A stretch of 64,000 bases of DNA, taken from contig NC_088791.1 of NCBI RefSeq assembly GCF_011386835.1, forward strand, positions 125,774,943-125,838,942, in the 5' to 3' direction. The notes beneath the pieces were generated by a model. That model ran no database searches, had not been told where the DNA came from, and saw only the letters and a list, made by a program, of their open reading frames with translations. Of this stretch, positions 33,072 to 45,321 are shown one piece after another; positions within the stretch are counted from its first letter, which is position 1, and each line of letters starts with the position of its first letter. Position numbers and translations under genes: made by a program. Source of the stretch: Chrysemys picta bellii (lineage: Eukaryota; Chordata; Testudines; Emydidae).

Positions 33072-34362
33072 TGTATGCAGTGGTGTTGTAGCCATGTTGG
33101 TCGCAAGATATTAGAGAGACAAGGGGGTGAGGTAATATCTTTTATTGGATCACTTCTGTTGGTGAGATAGACAAGCTTTTGAGTTTACACGGAGCTCTTC
33201 TTCAGGTCTGGGAATGGTATTCAGAGTGCCACAACTAAATAGAAGATGGAACAGATTGTTTCATTAACACACATTTTGAGTGACCATTCAAGGTGAAGTG
33301 GCCTGTTGACACCTCTCCAGTTGGGAAATGGGGGTTGGTGCGTTATAGATTGTTGTAATAAGCCATGAATCCAGTGTCTCTGTTCAGTTCATGATTTTTA
33401 GTGTCTAGCAAAGTTATGAATTTCAGCTCCCATGCTCATCTTTTGGAAGTGTTGTGCAGGTTTCCTTTAAGGACGAGGACTGATAGGTCAGATATAGAGT
33501 GATCGCTGTATGAAAAGTGTTTGCCCACAGGTGACAGGGGGTTCTTATCTTTTACCATTTTTTTCGGTGAGAGTTCATTTGAGAGCATAATGATTATCTC
33601 GTTTCACCCACATAGATTTTGTTGGGGCATTTAGTGCACTGGATGAGGTATACCACATGTTGTGATAGTCATGTGTAGGACCTATGGATCTAGCAAGGTA
33701 TGTTTGGGGGTAGGGGAAGGTGTAGCTCATCACAGCAATGGAGATATATCTACAGGACCTGCATCTGTTGTTCTGGCAGGGTCTGGTGCTGCTTTGAGTT
33801 GATGTGTCCTGGTTGATGGGGAGCTTGTTTTTGACGATGAGCTTGGAGAGACGGGGGGGGGGGTGTTTGAAGGCCAGAAGAAGGGGTTAAAAAAAGATTT
33901 CTTTCAGGATGTGGTCCCCATCTAGTATGGGTTGTAAATGTTTGATATCCCTTATGGGTTCCAGTGTGGGGGTGGTAGGTGATAACCAGAGGTGTTCGGT
34001 TGGAGCGGGTTCTGTTTCCATATTGAAGCATGTTCTCTTGGGGTGTTTGGGTGGCCTGTTCCATGATACAATCTCCTACTCTGGAGAAGTGTCCTTGTTT
34101 GGTGAAGGCAGTTTTAAATGTGCTAAGTTGTATATCCCGGACTTTCTCCTTGGAGCATATTCTGTGGTATCTGGGTGCCTGGCGTAGATAACAGATTTCT
34201 TGGTGTGTTTGGGGTGATTACTGGATCAATGAAGGTAGGTGTGGTGAGTTTAGGTTGTCTGTCTAGGTAATGAAAATATTGTTGTATTCCAGATACATCA
34301 CTGGTTTCATTTGAAACTAGATTAAAAGGGGGGCTACGAATGCCTTCTTTGTTAGTCACAAA
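33072..34362 (-). mobile_element. Penelope-like element fragment (3' part)
   Basis: On the minus strand a run of frames encodes the C-terminal part of a retroelement protein. After diverged sequence (34362-33700) comes HVVYLIQCTKCPNKIYVGET (33659-33602), then PLSPVGKHFSYSDHSISDLS (33540-33481). V-V-Y, a Cys-x2-Cys pair and Y-V-G-E-T are the two core motifs of a GIY-YIG nuclease with the zinc-binding pair typical of Penelope-like elements. 33072-33330 is the 3' tail (complement includes GTTGTAGCCATGTTGGTCGC). The reverse transcriptase core is missing. Confidence 0.6.
33400..34064 (-). pseudogene. GIY-YIG endonuclease domain remnant
   Basis: The domain that would nick target DNA for a Penelope-like reverse transcriptase. 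Visible motifs: VVYLIQC, the CTKC pair and IYVGET. In-frame stops occur shortly before (TGA in the 33675-33690 region) and after the motif (TAA near 33597), so it is not translatable as one chain. Upstream in another frame, NRTPLVITYHPHTGTHKGYQ (34010-33950) is likely the end of the reverse transcriptase region. Subgroup (Neptune or Poseidon) cannot be decided by eye. Confidence 0.55.
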
Positions 34363-34596
34363 AGCAAAAATATTGATTTTTTTTTTTTTTGCCTCCAGTA
34401 ACTCTACCCAGTGTACCCCTCAATTCTGAAGCTGGCAAGTTAAAAAGAATATATTCACTAGCCTTAGTACTTGTAAAAAGCACAGGTTTGCTGCAAACTG
34501 GCTATAGAACAGGGCAATAGCATGGCCAGCTTTCCCCACACTGGCTTGCAGCTCTGCTTTGTACACTGTTCCTGAACAGTCACTTCCAGGGTCACG

Positions 34597-34793
34597 TCTG
34601 GACTAGGAAGATAGGTCATGATTTAAAAAACTTGTTTGCCAACATTTTTTTAAACCTGTCTCGGAACCTAGTGTGGGCAAAGTAATTGTTGAATACATGT
34701 TAACTTGGTGTGGTCAACCCTAGCCCCTCCACACCCAGGGTTAATTGTGATCAGCAAACATGTTTTTAAACATGACTAGCCCTATCTGTCCGA
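34597..34793. mobile_element. Palindromic MITE, old
   Basis: The left half has TCATGATTTAAAAAACTTGT and the complement of the right half has TCATGTTTAAAAACATGTTT in the matching place, followed by an ACCCAGGGTTAATTGTGATC block. The outer words TCTGGACTAGG and its diverged partner CGGACAGATAGGGCTAG mark the ends roughly. Confidence 0.45.
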
Positions 34794-37100
34794 GATTGCA
34801 GTCTTGTTTAAAACTGTGTGAGTTTAAAGCTTCATAGCTGACACATCTACAAACATAACCTCTTTTCTTAGTACACATGTCCAAGGTGTTTGAAGGGTGG
34901 CTAGATCTCAAGCCCATCCAACTGTGTCCTCTTAACTGATGTTGGTGGGGGTTTTTGTTGATCAGTTTGTCGAGTCTACCAACTCATTTCGCAGATCAAT
35001 GAACAGCTGTCACAAGGGATTGAGTTCAGCACTACCATTATTGAACCTGAGTTGTGTGTGTTAGTGGCAGAAGTGAAAGGCTTTGCATCCCATTACCCAT
35101 CCCCTTGTGGGGGATATTTAGTAGACTAAAGATTGAATCATGTATTAGGGCCACATATCAAATCCTTAAGAAATGTAACTAAGAGATGGGACAGGGGGAG
35201 AGGCTCTTACTCCTTTTAAATGAAAGCCTATGAGCTACCAAGCAAAAGCAAATGAAACGAGTGAGACTGATGTTGTAACGGAAATACATTAGGCTTTGTT
35301 AAAAGTGAAAGCCCCTCTTTCTTATTATGCTCTAATTCCTGCTATTTTAAAGCTGAAAAAGAATACCCCCTGCTGAGCATCTCCAGAATTAATGAGGCGC
35401 CTTGTTGACTGCTTCACTAATACCAGTTTTTAAATAGAATGCATGATGGGATGAGGGGTTTTTTTTCCTCCTCATAAGAGACAAATTTGTGCAAAACACT
35501 CCAACTACAAGTGGAACAGCAGAGACCAGAGATGCTTATTTCCTGCAAGCTTCAAATCAGGGCTATCACATCATCACCCCACAAAGTGATCCTCTCAGCC
35601 CCACTCAGAGCTCCACCCACTGCTCTCAAGGTGCCCAGTCTTTTTTATTTTTTCTCCTCTGTATGACTTATCCTCCAAGGGATTTTCATCATAGTGATTG
35701 CCTCACCAGCTGCAAACAGCTACTGCCCCTTTCAGAATCAGTTAGTGACACTCTTGGATCTGCAAAAGGAGAGGGGTAGCAACAGAGTCAGCTGAGGCTC
35801 ATGAATTCTTTGACCTATTTTCCTCATGGCACATTCACCCCAACCTCCCAGAGTGGCTCAGGGTGCTTCCTCTGCAACATTCATAGCTCCCCAAAACCAG
35901 GAAGTGAAAAAACAATGTCATGGCAATTTGATGCATCACTCTATACAGCCTGATCACGCAGCATGACAAAATAATGCAGTGAACACAATATAACAACGAA
36001 GGAAACATTCTGAGACCAGCACTCCAAATAAGTCTATTCCCTTTGCTCATGTTTATTGGCTCTTTTTTGTCATGCCATGATGGATTAGAATCTGGGTTCT
36101 CTTCTTTTGTCATGTATGATTCAAACTTTGTTGTGACTATCCTCTTTTTCTCTAAAATGCAATAGTACAGATATGGAAGGTAGAGGGTGTGATTAAAACA
36201 TCTAGGTTTCCAAAAGTGGCGCAGATACTGTTAGTGTTGATTCATTTTTCTGACTGATCAAGCTAAATCAAGTTCCATGCCCTTATCACATGAGGCAGGG
36301 AAGTCTCTTCAGGAGGAGACTTGTGTTCCTGCCTATTCTGCAGACATTAAACATTCCACTGTTTAATGTATAACACTTTTTACATACCAATAGAAGGGAT
36401 TTGTCTTGCTGTCCTGGCTAAACTGATTCCTCCCTTCTGTTGTTGCACCATCTTTTGTTTGCTGCCTTCCTTTCCTGAGGTGGTTGCATTTCATTGATGC
36501 CTTCCACATATGGTTTCTTAAGACATTGTGGGATGAAAGATGTTGTATAAATCTAAATGGATGCATCTGATATTAAATTTTTCCTATGGTCATGACACTT
36601 AATTACATAGTCTTAGTCAAGCTTACTCCCTTACTCAAGGTGAATCGTACCTTATTTCTCAAGCTGTCTGACTTCAGTGGGAGTTCGGATACTTTTCAAC
36701 ATGAGTGGAGGAGCTAGAATCTGGTCCTATGTTCTTATGAGATGATGAATTCTTGTTACCACACATCATCATCATTACTTTTGTTTTGAACTGAGTTGGC
36801 ATCTAGATACTTCCATAAGTCAGTGAGTAGACACTATTTAAATTACTATTCTGGGATCTTTGTTACAGAATAAATTGTTTATTCTTTGCAATATCTAGAA
36901 CCTGGTTAGCTGCCCTATGCAGCAGAATTAGGGCTACTTCTCTAAACTTGGTTAAAGGCGTGCTCCTGCTCTCATTGTTCTACCTGGGAGAAGAATCCAC
37001 CCCAGTGACAGCAAAAACTCACTTTTTAAATGAACTCCTGAACCATTAACATGCCATGTCGCTGAGCCCTCTGTCTTACCAACCTGGGCTCCCTCTCACA
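34794..37100. other. No gene or clear repeat recognised
   Basis: AT-rich sequence. The longest frame is 96 codons at 35489-35779 (plus), with no recognisable product. Confidence 0.4.
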
Positions 37101-37106
37101 CTGTGA

Positions 37107-38123
37107 TGCTGTGACAAACTGCAAACCTCTCCGGTCCTGCACTTACACAGCCATCCACAGGCAGGGACACATCCAGCTGAGTTACATTAATGCTTTTGCC
37201 AGCCACTCATTAATCAACAACAGAGAGGCTCCAGCCAGTTCCCCACAGCTCCCTAGCTTTGGACCCCGGAGCCATCCTGTCTTGCCCTGGTCAGAAGCCT
37301 GCCCAGTGTAAGTTTATAACACAGTCCTCCCCTCCCTCAACGTGGAAGGATATGCCCCAGCTCTTGTTCCTGAGCAGATTTCCCCAAGCACTTCAAGCAA
37401 AATACACTGTTTTAGGTAAGATCTAAAACACATTTATTAACTACAGAAAGATGTTAAGTGATTATACGTAATAAGTGTACCGATCAAAGATAGTCCCCTA
37501 AGAAATAAAAGTAAAATCACAATTGGAGTTCTATAATCTACACAGGATTTGGATCAAGCAATGTCTCACCTTGATGGTATAGTTCCTTAATACACAAGCT
37601 GGGATTCTCCTTTCCAGCCTGGGACTACCTCCCAGTTCAGAGTCTTTTTTTTCCAGATGGTTCTGGACAACTACTAACATATGAGGCCAAATGATGATGT
37701 CACTTCCCCTACTTTATAGGTTCCTCCAGCATTCTGGAAAGATCTTTTGCTATGGCTGAGTCAAACAGTCTCCACTGTTTATTGCTCTCTCTGAGAGGTC
37801 TCCATTATATACAATGTCTGGGGTAGTTCTTGTGAGTGTGTATTTCCTTTAATGGGCCATCATCAGTGTCTGGCTTCTCCACTCTTGTACCTGAAAGGTT
37901 GGTTGTGGGTGTTCCCAACCTCACAATGTATTTCAGTAACACACACACACAGCCTCCCATACAATGATAGCACATACAATCCAACAGGATGTTAACATTC
38001 AACAGATCAAGACTTTTAAAATGATTCCTCACAAGGCATAATTTGAACAGAACATATTGTAATCATATCACCATAGTGAATATGGGAGTGTCAGGATGTT
38101 GCTTTGGGGTACAGAGTGTCACA
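37107..38123 (-). mobile_element. Probable solo LTR, about 1 kb
   Basis: The segment starts TGCTGTGACA and ends GTGTCACA, with GTGA on both sides (37103-37106 and 38124-38127) as a possible 4-base duplication. Read on the minus strand, it starts TGTGACACTCTGTACCCCAA and has long AT-rich and C-rich parts as LTRs do. Because terminal words are partly self-complementary, the exact end could shift by a few bases. An AC repeat lies at 37938-37950. Confidence 0.45.
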
Positions 38124-38183
38124 GTGAGTTGATCCTATGTGGGGACAGGAAGGAACTTTAACATCTGGCACTGTCATGTGGTG

Positions 38184-38312
38184 CAGTGGTTCTCAGTCTT
38201 TTCCATACTGAGACCCCTTGGAGACTTTCTTCTATCTAGGCTGGGATCCTGCACCCAGTTAACAATATGGAAACAGTTGGGAAACAATTCCCAGGTTGAG
38301 AATTCCTAATAA
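38184..38312. mobile_element. Short hAT-type remnant
   Basis: CAGTGGTTCTCAGTCTTTTC and a CATACTGAGACCCCTTGG block form the left end of a common hAT family. CCCAGGTTGAGAATTCC near 38291-38307 fits the other end, diverged. Confidence 0.45.
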
Positions 38313-39785
38313 AGTGCACTGCAGTGTTATTTAGAGGCATAACTTGGTATAGGAGTGTGAATTCAACTTTCTCTACAGTCTCAAGTAGGTTATGAGGTCG
38401 GATAGATTTAATGAGGTCTGGGAACGCCTCTGTCTCTATTATGTGTTGGCAATAAGCTGAAGACCAATCCTTACTCACCAATTCAGATAATCAAGTCTGT
38501 GTACTGTAGGCAACCAGCTTGCTATAGGTTTAAATGTTTCAATTTTATAAATTGATCTTTGGCTTTACTAGGAATTCAGTTCCTGAAAACGTAAGTAATG
38601 GCTTTCTGTCAACAGAGATGAAGAGAATAATGAGCTAAGGAGGAGACCCCTGTTCACCAGGATTCAGTATTTAAGGCCTTGGTCTTTTTATTCTTGGCCT
38701 CAGGTTTTGGGGAGGAGGGAGGTTGTACCAATTTATTGATTAAGAAGTGCTTCTGTCAAATCTGAAGTCTTTCTGAAACATACCTTTCTCTGCTTACCTG
38801 TGCTTTGTCTTGAGTTTAAAATGTGCCTTAAAAAGAGGACAACATATAGCACTTCATACAACAGGAGCTTACTGACTTACATGTCAAGTTGTTACTTTAC
38901 AGACTTGGTTCTTGCAAGTAGACACATACACAGTGTGATAGCTGTTAATGTCATCACCCCAGGATGTTTCAGCAAAATCTTAGGTCTTCTTAAGAACATG
39001 GGCCTCATCTGGAAGATCTAATCTTTATTCCAGTTCTATTCAAAGAACCTCCTAATTGCCTGCTCCTTGTGTGGTTATTTTTCTGTTAAAAACTTTTTTG
39101 GAATGGGTTTTCAGCCAGTTGAAGTAGTAATGTATGTTGAAAAATACAAAACTCAATATCGTAGAGATGGTGTGAGACCAAGAAAAAATACTTTAGTACA
39201 AAAACCACTGACATTGGAGTCTTACAATATAAGAACTCCATGTCTTGGACAAATGCCATAATATTAAAGTCTGATACTTTGGTACTTTCTAGACCTGGAA
39301 GTAGGTTCTGTGTGCCATATTTGTAAATTAAGAATCACTCCTTGCTCAACGCGCTACCAGGCTGGAGGCATTTTTATATGAGAGAGAGAGTGTTGTTAAT
39401 AATGTTTTTTTATTTTGTAACCATCTATTATTAATTAACAACCCCAAGAAAGTTTGAAGAGCTATCTCTAGATGCATTCTAAACAAAACTGGATTTCATA
39501 CTTTCAAAATGATGGGGGAATTACATCTCAGTTTTTCTGAGAAGGTAGTCTAGATGACAGTCAGATATATAAAGGAATAAAACTGATGCTATTGTAAGGA
39601 CAACTCGGCCCTCAATTACATGTGTGCAATGGACACTGATTTTTATGGCAGCTGTGTGCGCACATATAAGGGCAAAATCCAGCAGTAGGTCTCTTGTGAA
39701 TCAAAGGCCTAGTATAAATAAATAAAAGCAACTGTACTGATTTCCAATACGCCTTCATGTCCATTCTTTTATATAATTTATTGGC
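38313..39785. other. No gene or clear repeat recognised
   Basis: AT-rich sequence with a short GA run near 39381. No recognisable product. Confidence 0.4.
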
Positions 39786-39789
39786 AGAT

Positions 39790-40616
39790 AAATTTAGGGA
39801 CCTAGACAAATTAGAGGATTGGGCAGAAAAAAAACCTGATGAGGTTCAACAAGGACAAGTGCAGAGTCCTGCACTTAGGACGGAAGAATCCCATGCACTG
39901 CTACAGACTAGGGACCGAATGGCTAGGTAGCAGTTCTGCTGAAAAGGACCTAGGGGTCACAGTGGACGAGAAGCTGGATATGAGTCAACAGTGTGCTCTT
40001 GTTGCCAAGAAGACTAACGGCATTTTGGGCTGTATAAGTAGGGGCATTGCCAGCAGATCGAGGAACGTGATCGTTCCCCTTTATTCGACATTGGTGAGGC
40101 CTCATCTGGAATACTGTGTCCAGTTTTGGGCCCCACACTACAAGAAGGATGTGGAAAAATTGGAAAGAGTCCAGCGGAGGGCAACAAAAATGATTAGGGG
40201 TCTGGAGCACATGACTTATGAGGAGAGGCTGAGAGAACTGGGATTGTTTAGTCTCCAGAAGAGAAGAATGAGGGGGGATTTGATAGCAGCCTTCAACTAC
40301 CTGAAGGGGGGTTCCAAAGAGGATGGAGCTCGGCTGTTCTCAGTGGTGGCAGATGACAGAACAAGGAGCAATGGTCTCAAGTTGCGGTGGGGGAGGTCCA
40401 GATTGGATATCAGGAAAAACTATTTCACTAGGAGGGTGGTGAAACACTGGAATGCGTTACCTAGGGAGGTGGTGGAGTCTCCTTCCTTGGAGGTTTTTAA
40501 GGCCCGGCTTGACAAAGCCCTGGCTGGGATGATTTAGCTGGGAATTGGTCCTGCTTTGAGCAGGGGGTTGGACTAGATGACCTCTTGAGGTCCCTTCCAA
40601 CTCTGATATTCTATGA
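39790..40616 (+). mobile_element. CR1 LINE, 5' truncated, well preserved
   Basis: About 830 bases covering the end of ORF2 and the full 3' UTR, ending in CCAACTCTGATATTCTATGA. The reading frame is open for 232 codons. The preservation is much better than in the copies at 4602 and 19560, so it inserted later. Confidence 0.85.
39839..40537 (+). pseudogene. CR1 ORF2 C-terminal fragment, 232 codons
   Basis: The frame begins [20 protein letters not shown] (reverse transcriptase thumb region), continues with [75 protein letters not shown] and ends [20 protein letters not shown] plus a few residues, the normal CR1 terminus. Just upstream (39795-39838) the expected residues [10 protein letters not shown] are in a frame one base off: the A tract at 39828-39835 has one A too many. 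Apart from that single base the fragment is intact. It lacks the catalytic palm and is a 5'-truncated dead copy. Confidence 0.8.
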
Positions 40617-42290
40617 TAAGACATAGTTGAAGAAAATCAAGGAACACATTAAGCCTTTAAGCTGCTTGCCTCTTAAATATTCATGATCCCATCAGGGTTT
40701 TTGACAGACAGCTGGGATGGCTTGTCTCGCCTCTTTATTAATAAATTTTATTCATCTCACTCAGTCTTATTTATTAAACCTCTTATTAATTCAGGCTTGA
40801 AAGACATTCATCTCCCTCCCCACCCACAGATAACTACAGCTGAATTCCCCAATTTGAAAGTGGTACCCAAAACACAGAAAATAGCTTGGATATTGTAAAA
40901 GGATCTATAATGTATGTATGGCCTTTTCTATATCAGAGAAACATGCTTGGGCTAACCACCATATGGTCCTCCTCAGTTCAGCTTTCATACACCACACACA
41001 AAAATAATCTAGTGTCCTAGAGACATTCACATCATTTTTTGAATTAGATATGCTTTGACCTAGGGTAACTACCACATGGCCCTCCGTCATCCTCCGCTGT
41101 ATGCATGCACAATAGTGCATACCGTTTCCTCAGTACTGCCCCACAGTGGCACAATAATTGCTCAGGTGGTCTGTCTGGTCTATTCTTTGAACTCCATTAC
41201 AGAAGTTTGCCAGAAGTCACTTAAGTATATAAATAGCGCTGCACATGCTGTAGAGCTGGAAAACTCTATTTAGATGGGGCCACCAAGATTAACGAGGGGA
41301 ATAGAGAATTTTCCTAAAGATAAGGGCCAAGGTTTTGAAAGGTAATAAATGGTTGGTTTGTTTGTGGGTTTTTTTTTGGGGGGGGGGGGGTGTTGCCTCA
41401 GTTGTTGGGTACCCAATTTCAAATACAGTAAAGGCACCTGATTTTTCAGGAAGTGTGAAGCATCAGCACTGAAATTCAACCTCCTTTAAAATGTACCAAA
41501 GTCATTAGCCACTTTTGAAAATCCTGGCCAAGAAGCTGAAAGTTGTTGTATATGTATATGAAGGATCATCTGAGGGGATATTGCTCAATGTTTTCTATAG
41601 GATGACAGAGACTCTCTGTGGAGGGAATTCTCACCATGTAAACAAGTTCACCACACAAAGCCAAAAGCCCTAAAGTTTGGTTTCTGTTAAGACTGAAAAC
41701 GTAGGGAAGGTCTTTGTATTGTCATGGAGCCCAACAGAGAATCACTGCTGAAAGCTCCTCCTTGGAGACACAGTGTGCTCCTAATAAAATACACATTACT
41801 TCCCAGAAAGCAAGAGCACACCTTCTGGAACAGGGGAACAGTGAAATCTTTGGCACAATGTCCGAAGTTGACACTACAACAACTTTACTATTCCAAGTGC
41901 AAACTTCAAAGTCAGAAAGATGTAAAGTCCATGGGGGCAAGGGGAATCCACTGAGGAATTTGAAGCTATTCTGCTGCAAGTTTGAGTTATTAATCTGGTG
42001 ACACATTTGTTTGTTCTGTTTCCCTGAGGCTAGAAAGTTTGTTGGTTTTGTTTTCTTTGTCTCTAGTGTTACCATTTGAACTGACTGGTTGTAAGGTTGT
42101 TGGTTTTTTTGTTTTTTATTTTCTTTTTGGATCCATTTTATTCCTTCACGTTGCTAAGAGGTTTCCATGGCAATTCGAATATTGGATTAAGGAAGTCATA
42201 TTATTCAGGTTAATGCATCATCTCTGGTGTTGCCAAAGCAAGCTCTGAAATTCTGCTGTACCTGAAAAGCCATTGAAATGGAGGGGAGAA
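40617..42290. other. No gene or clear repeat recognised
   Basis: Includes a T-run to G-run junction at about 41370-41391 and several frames under 120 codons on both strands at 41714-42144, none recognisable. Confidence 0.4.
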
Positions 42291-42295
42291 TAATA

Positions 42296-42382
42296 TGTAA
42301 TCCCGATCCTCAGTCAGCTTCAATCCACTGACTTCAGTGGAGCTATGCTGCCTTACATCAGCTGAGGAATTGGCCCTATAAA
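42296..42382. repeat. Ancient palindromic amniote repeat
   Basis: CCCGATCCTCAGTCAGCTTC, central CACTGACTTCAGTGGAGCTA and TTACATCAGCTGAGGAATTG form an inverted repeat. Same type as 17488-17578 and 47636-47690. Confidence 0.5.
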
Positions 42383-44180
42383 TTGTACTTCCCACACTAA
42401 TACCATCAGTAAGATTCCATGAAAAGAACAGTTTTTAGTACTGCACGTATTGAAAACAGAGCTGTTCACTGATGCTGGAACATATTAATTCAATTTATCT
42501 TTATTGCTGCACTGCAGCTATTATTTCTGTTTAAAACACCCCATGTTCATATTTTCCTGAATTGCCTCCAACTTTTCTTCCTTAGCAATTTCAAACAGCT
42601 CAATAATTACAGTTCTGCAACAGAAATATTATGCCTTGGGTGGGATTGATACATTTCAGAAGCAATAAACAGACTATCAAAAGCCTATAAATTAAAATCT
42701 GGAGGGGTTAAAAATGTAAATAGTTATCTCTTCTTATTGAAAAGTTAATTTAGTAGCCAGAGGTGCCAGATTGCTTCTGTCTCCAGAGCTGTCAAAAATA
42801 GCGGCAAGCCTGGATACCAGCCTCCTTTCCCTCCCCTCCCCACTGTCACCAGGGATCCATGCTGGGTCTGGAGAGGTAATTTCTAAGGATTCAGTCTCCA
42901 TGCTCACTGAAAAGCTCTTGTGGCTTAAATGACAATTATTAGGGCAGTCTTCCTAATAAGGACACCTCTCCATCATCAACTAGATCAAGCCTAGACCACA
43001 TTTCATATAGGCCACTGAACATCTGTAAGGTGGTCACAACAGTCCTGGGCTGGATTCAGATGACAGGATTACCACTTCCCTAAGGACAAGAGTCTGCCAT
43101 GCTTACATTGAGTAACTCTGATGATAGTCCCACTGAAGAAAACAGGATTGCCTGTAGACTTACGAACCACTTGGTGAGAGTAAAGGTTGCAGTATAAATC
43201 CAGAAGGGTTTAGAAGGTCTATGCCCAGGCTGCTGTATGTTTGGTAGTAAAAACGAAACCCCAGAAAAACAACCAAAAACCAAGTCCACAGCTGTTCACA
43301 TTCTGTTCTGTTCAGATTTTTATACCATCACCATGCTACCTGAGCACCTTCCAAAAATGCATTAAGCAACGTGACTAACATCTGCAGCAAGACCCTTTCA
43401 TCGTGATTGCCAGGCTTTTAGCACAGCTTTTCAACCAGTACAACTACTTTTATTTTTTGTTTCGTTATTTTGGTTTGTGGGCAGTCTACAAACATCAGAG
43501 TGGGATTAAGACTTGTCCTGCTGATCAACTCCAGCTTTCCGCCTCCTACAAATGATAGGAAGCAGTAGAAAGTGCATTTTAATAACAAGGGTGTTTTTAG
43601 TAGCTTCTGTCTAAAACTGAAAGCCATCCAGTTGGGCAGACAGCTCATCCAAAAGCATATACCAACTCTGCTCTACTGAAAATGTTTGAAGCTGTAGCTC
43701 TACCTGGTGGAACAAAGGGAAATCACACTGAATTGGAAGGCTGATAGCTTACTAGGTTCAGATAGGAAGAATTTCCTTAATAACAGAAGCCCTATTTTCA
43801 TATAATGTGCTTGGCTTTAGGGCAACACAGGCTGTGTCTACACTGGCTGGTTTTTTAAATTTGATCACTGTTGCTAGGGCTAGATAACACAGAAGTTGGT
43901 GTCCTTACCACTATCTCCTCTACTGCTCCCATTGTTGCTATCCCAGCTGAAGCTGTACCAGGTTCCTATCACCTAATCCTCATGTGTCACCCCTCTGGTC
44001 TTGTCTTTCACAGGTAGACCAAATAATTTGTAGTATTGGGTACAGTTTTCAAAACTGCCCAAGTCTCATTGCAAGTCAGTGGGATTTAGGAGCCTAAGTC
44101 TCTTATGCTATAAAAAAGTTACCTCGTTGTCTACATTGGCCTTTTCCATAAATACTCTCACCATTGCACTGTCACTGGAA
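42383..44180. other. No gene recognised
   Basis: AT-rich sequence. GGCTGTGTCTACACTGGCTG at 43831-43850 resembles the end of a Harbinger-type MITE, but its partner was not found. Confidence 0.4.
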
Positions 44181-44189
44181 AATAGGAAT

Positions 44190-44335
44190 CCATATACTGG
44201 ATCTGGCCATTGATCCACATTTAGTATCCTATTACGAATACCAGATGCCAGTACCAGATGCCTCATAGGAAAGTAATTCTGTGGTAGGCATTCATGGGAT
44301 AACTTGCTTCCAGGAAAAGTTTCCACCTAGCCCCT
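44190..44335 (-). mobile_element. Old LINE 3' tail, family B type
   Basis: GGATCTGGCCATTGATCCAC, AGTATCCTATTACGAATACC and CAGTACCAGATGCCTCATAG are diverged versions of the tail at 62788-63062, same orientation. Confidence 0.5.
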
Positions 44336-44509
44336 TCAACAGTTGAGGTTGGTTTCCACTTCGGACAAATAAAGACTCATTGGAGCCTGGGAACTGGATT
44401 CCAGGTCTCCCACATCCTCTGAGAGTTCTAACCACCAAGCAGCAGAGTCATTCTCATGCTTGTGCGTGCATTTGCATTCGCTCTTTTGCTCACCCAATGA
44501 CTCTCTTTA

Positions 44510-44650
44510 ATTATTTGTCCAAAGTAGAAGAGCTTCAACATGGGAGCCCCACATCAGCAAATCCCATAGTTCAGTGGCTAAGGTGCTCACTTGGGATGCC
44601 TGTTCAAATACCTTTTCCTCCTCAGATGAAGGGGTGTGAGTAGCCTAGCC
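44510..44650 (+). repeat. tRNA-like SINE-related repeat, locus 2
   Basis: AATTATTTGTCCAAAGTAGA, GAGCTTCAACATGGGAGCCC, ATCCCATAGTTCAGTGGCTA and CCTGTTCAAATACC match locus 1 at 14255-14400 in order and spacing. Confidence 0.55.
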
Positions 44651-44881
44651 ACTGAGCTAAAGAAGTTATGAGGGAAGTTTGTTGACATATTGTAATTCTA
44701 TTGTGAATCTTGCCCAAAGTCGTACAGGAAGTGTGTGATTGAGCTCAAAACTGGTTTCCGAAGTCCCAGTGCCTAATCTGTAATACCTCGCCATTTCCAA
44801 GTGCAAATACTCGGGGGGCAGTGACAACTGCAGGAACTAGAAGTGCAAATTAGGTGTGCCATTGCCAGAATAAATTATTTA

Positions 44882-45321
44882 TACCGTATATACTCGTTCA
44901 TAAGCCAAATATTTGTAGTAAAAAAGTGACACATCAAAATTTGATGATTTTAAACTCTATCGAATCATTGAATTGAATATCTAATACATTGTCGTTTTGT
45001 TTACCTGGAGCATCTGCAGGCATGGAGCCCCTCAGCTCCCTGTGGCCACAGTTTGCCACTTCTCGCAGTTCCCATTGGCTGGGAACGGCAAACCGCGGCC
45101 ACAGGGAGCTGAGGGGCTCCATGCCTGCAGATGCTCCAAGTAAACAAAACGTCCCAACCCGCCAGTGGCTTACCCTGACGGGCCGGGAGCCAAAGTTTTC
45201 CAACCCCTGAAATATAGGGTCGGCTTATGAAAGGGTCATACAGTTTTTGCTGTTTTTACCTATCCATTTTGGGGGGGGTCGGCTTATAAACAAACGGGCT
45301 AATGAACGAGTATATACGGTA
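44882..45321. mobile_element. Palindromic DNA transposon, TA-flanked (440 bp)
   Basis: The left end TACCGTATATACTCGTTCAT is matched by the complement of the right end with one or two differences over at least 20 bases. TA on both sides fits a mariner-type target duplication; ATTATT words outside it could be an alternative longer duplication. Inside, arms at 44994-45058 and 45086-45150 are inverted copies with about three differences, separated by roughly 27 bases. No transposase frame. Confidence 0.75.

Noticed and set aside
41714..42144. Overlapping frames of 76-117 codons on both strands
   Set aside because: Mutually antisense with no recognisable motif.
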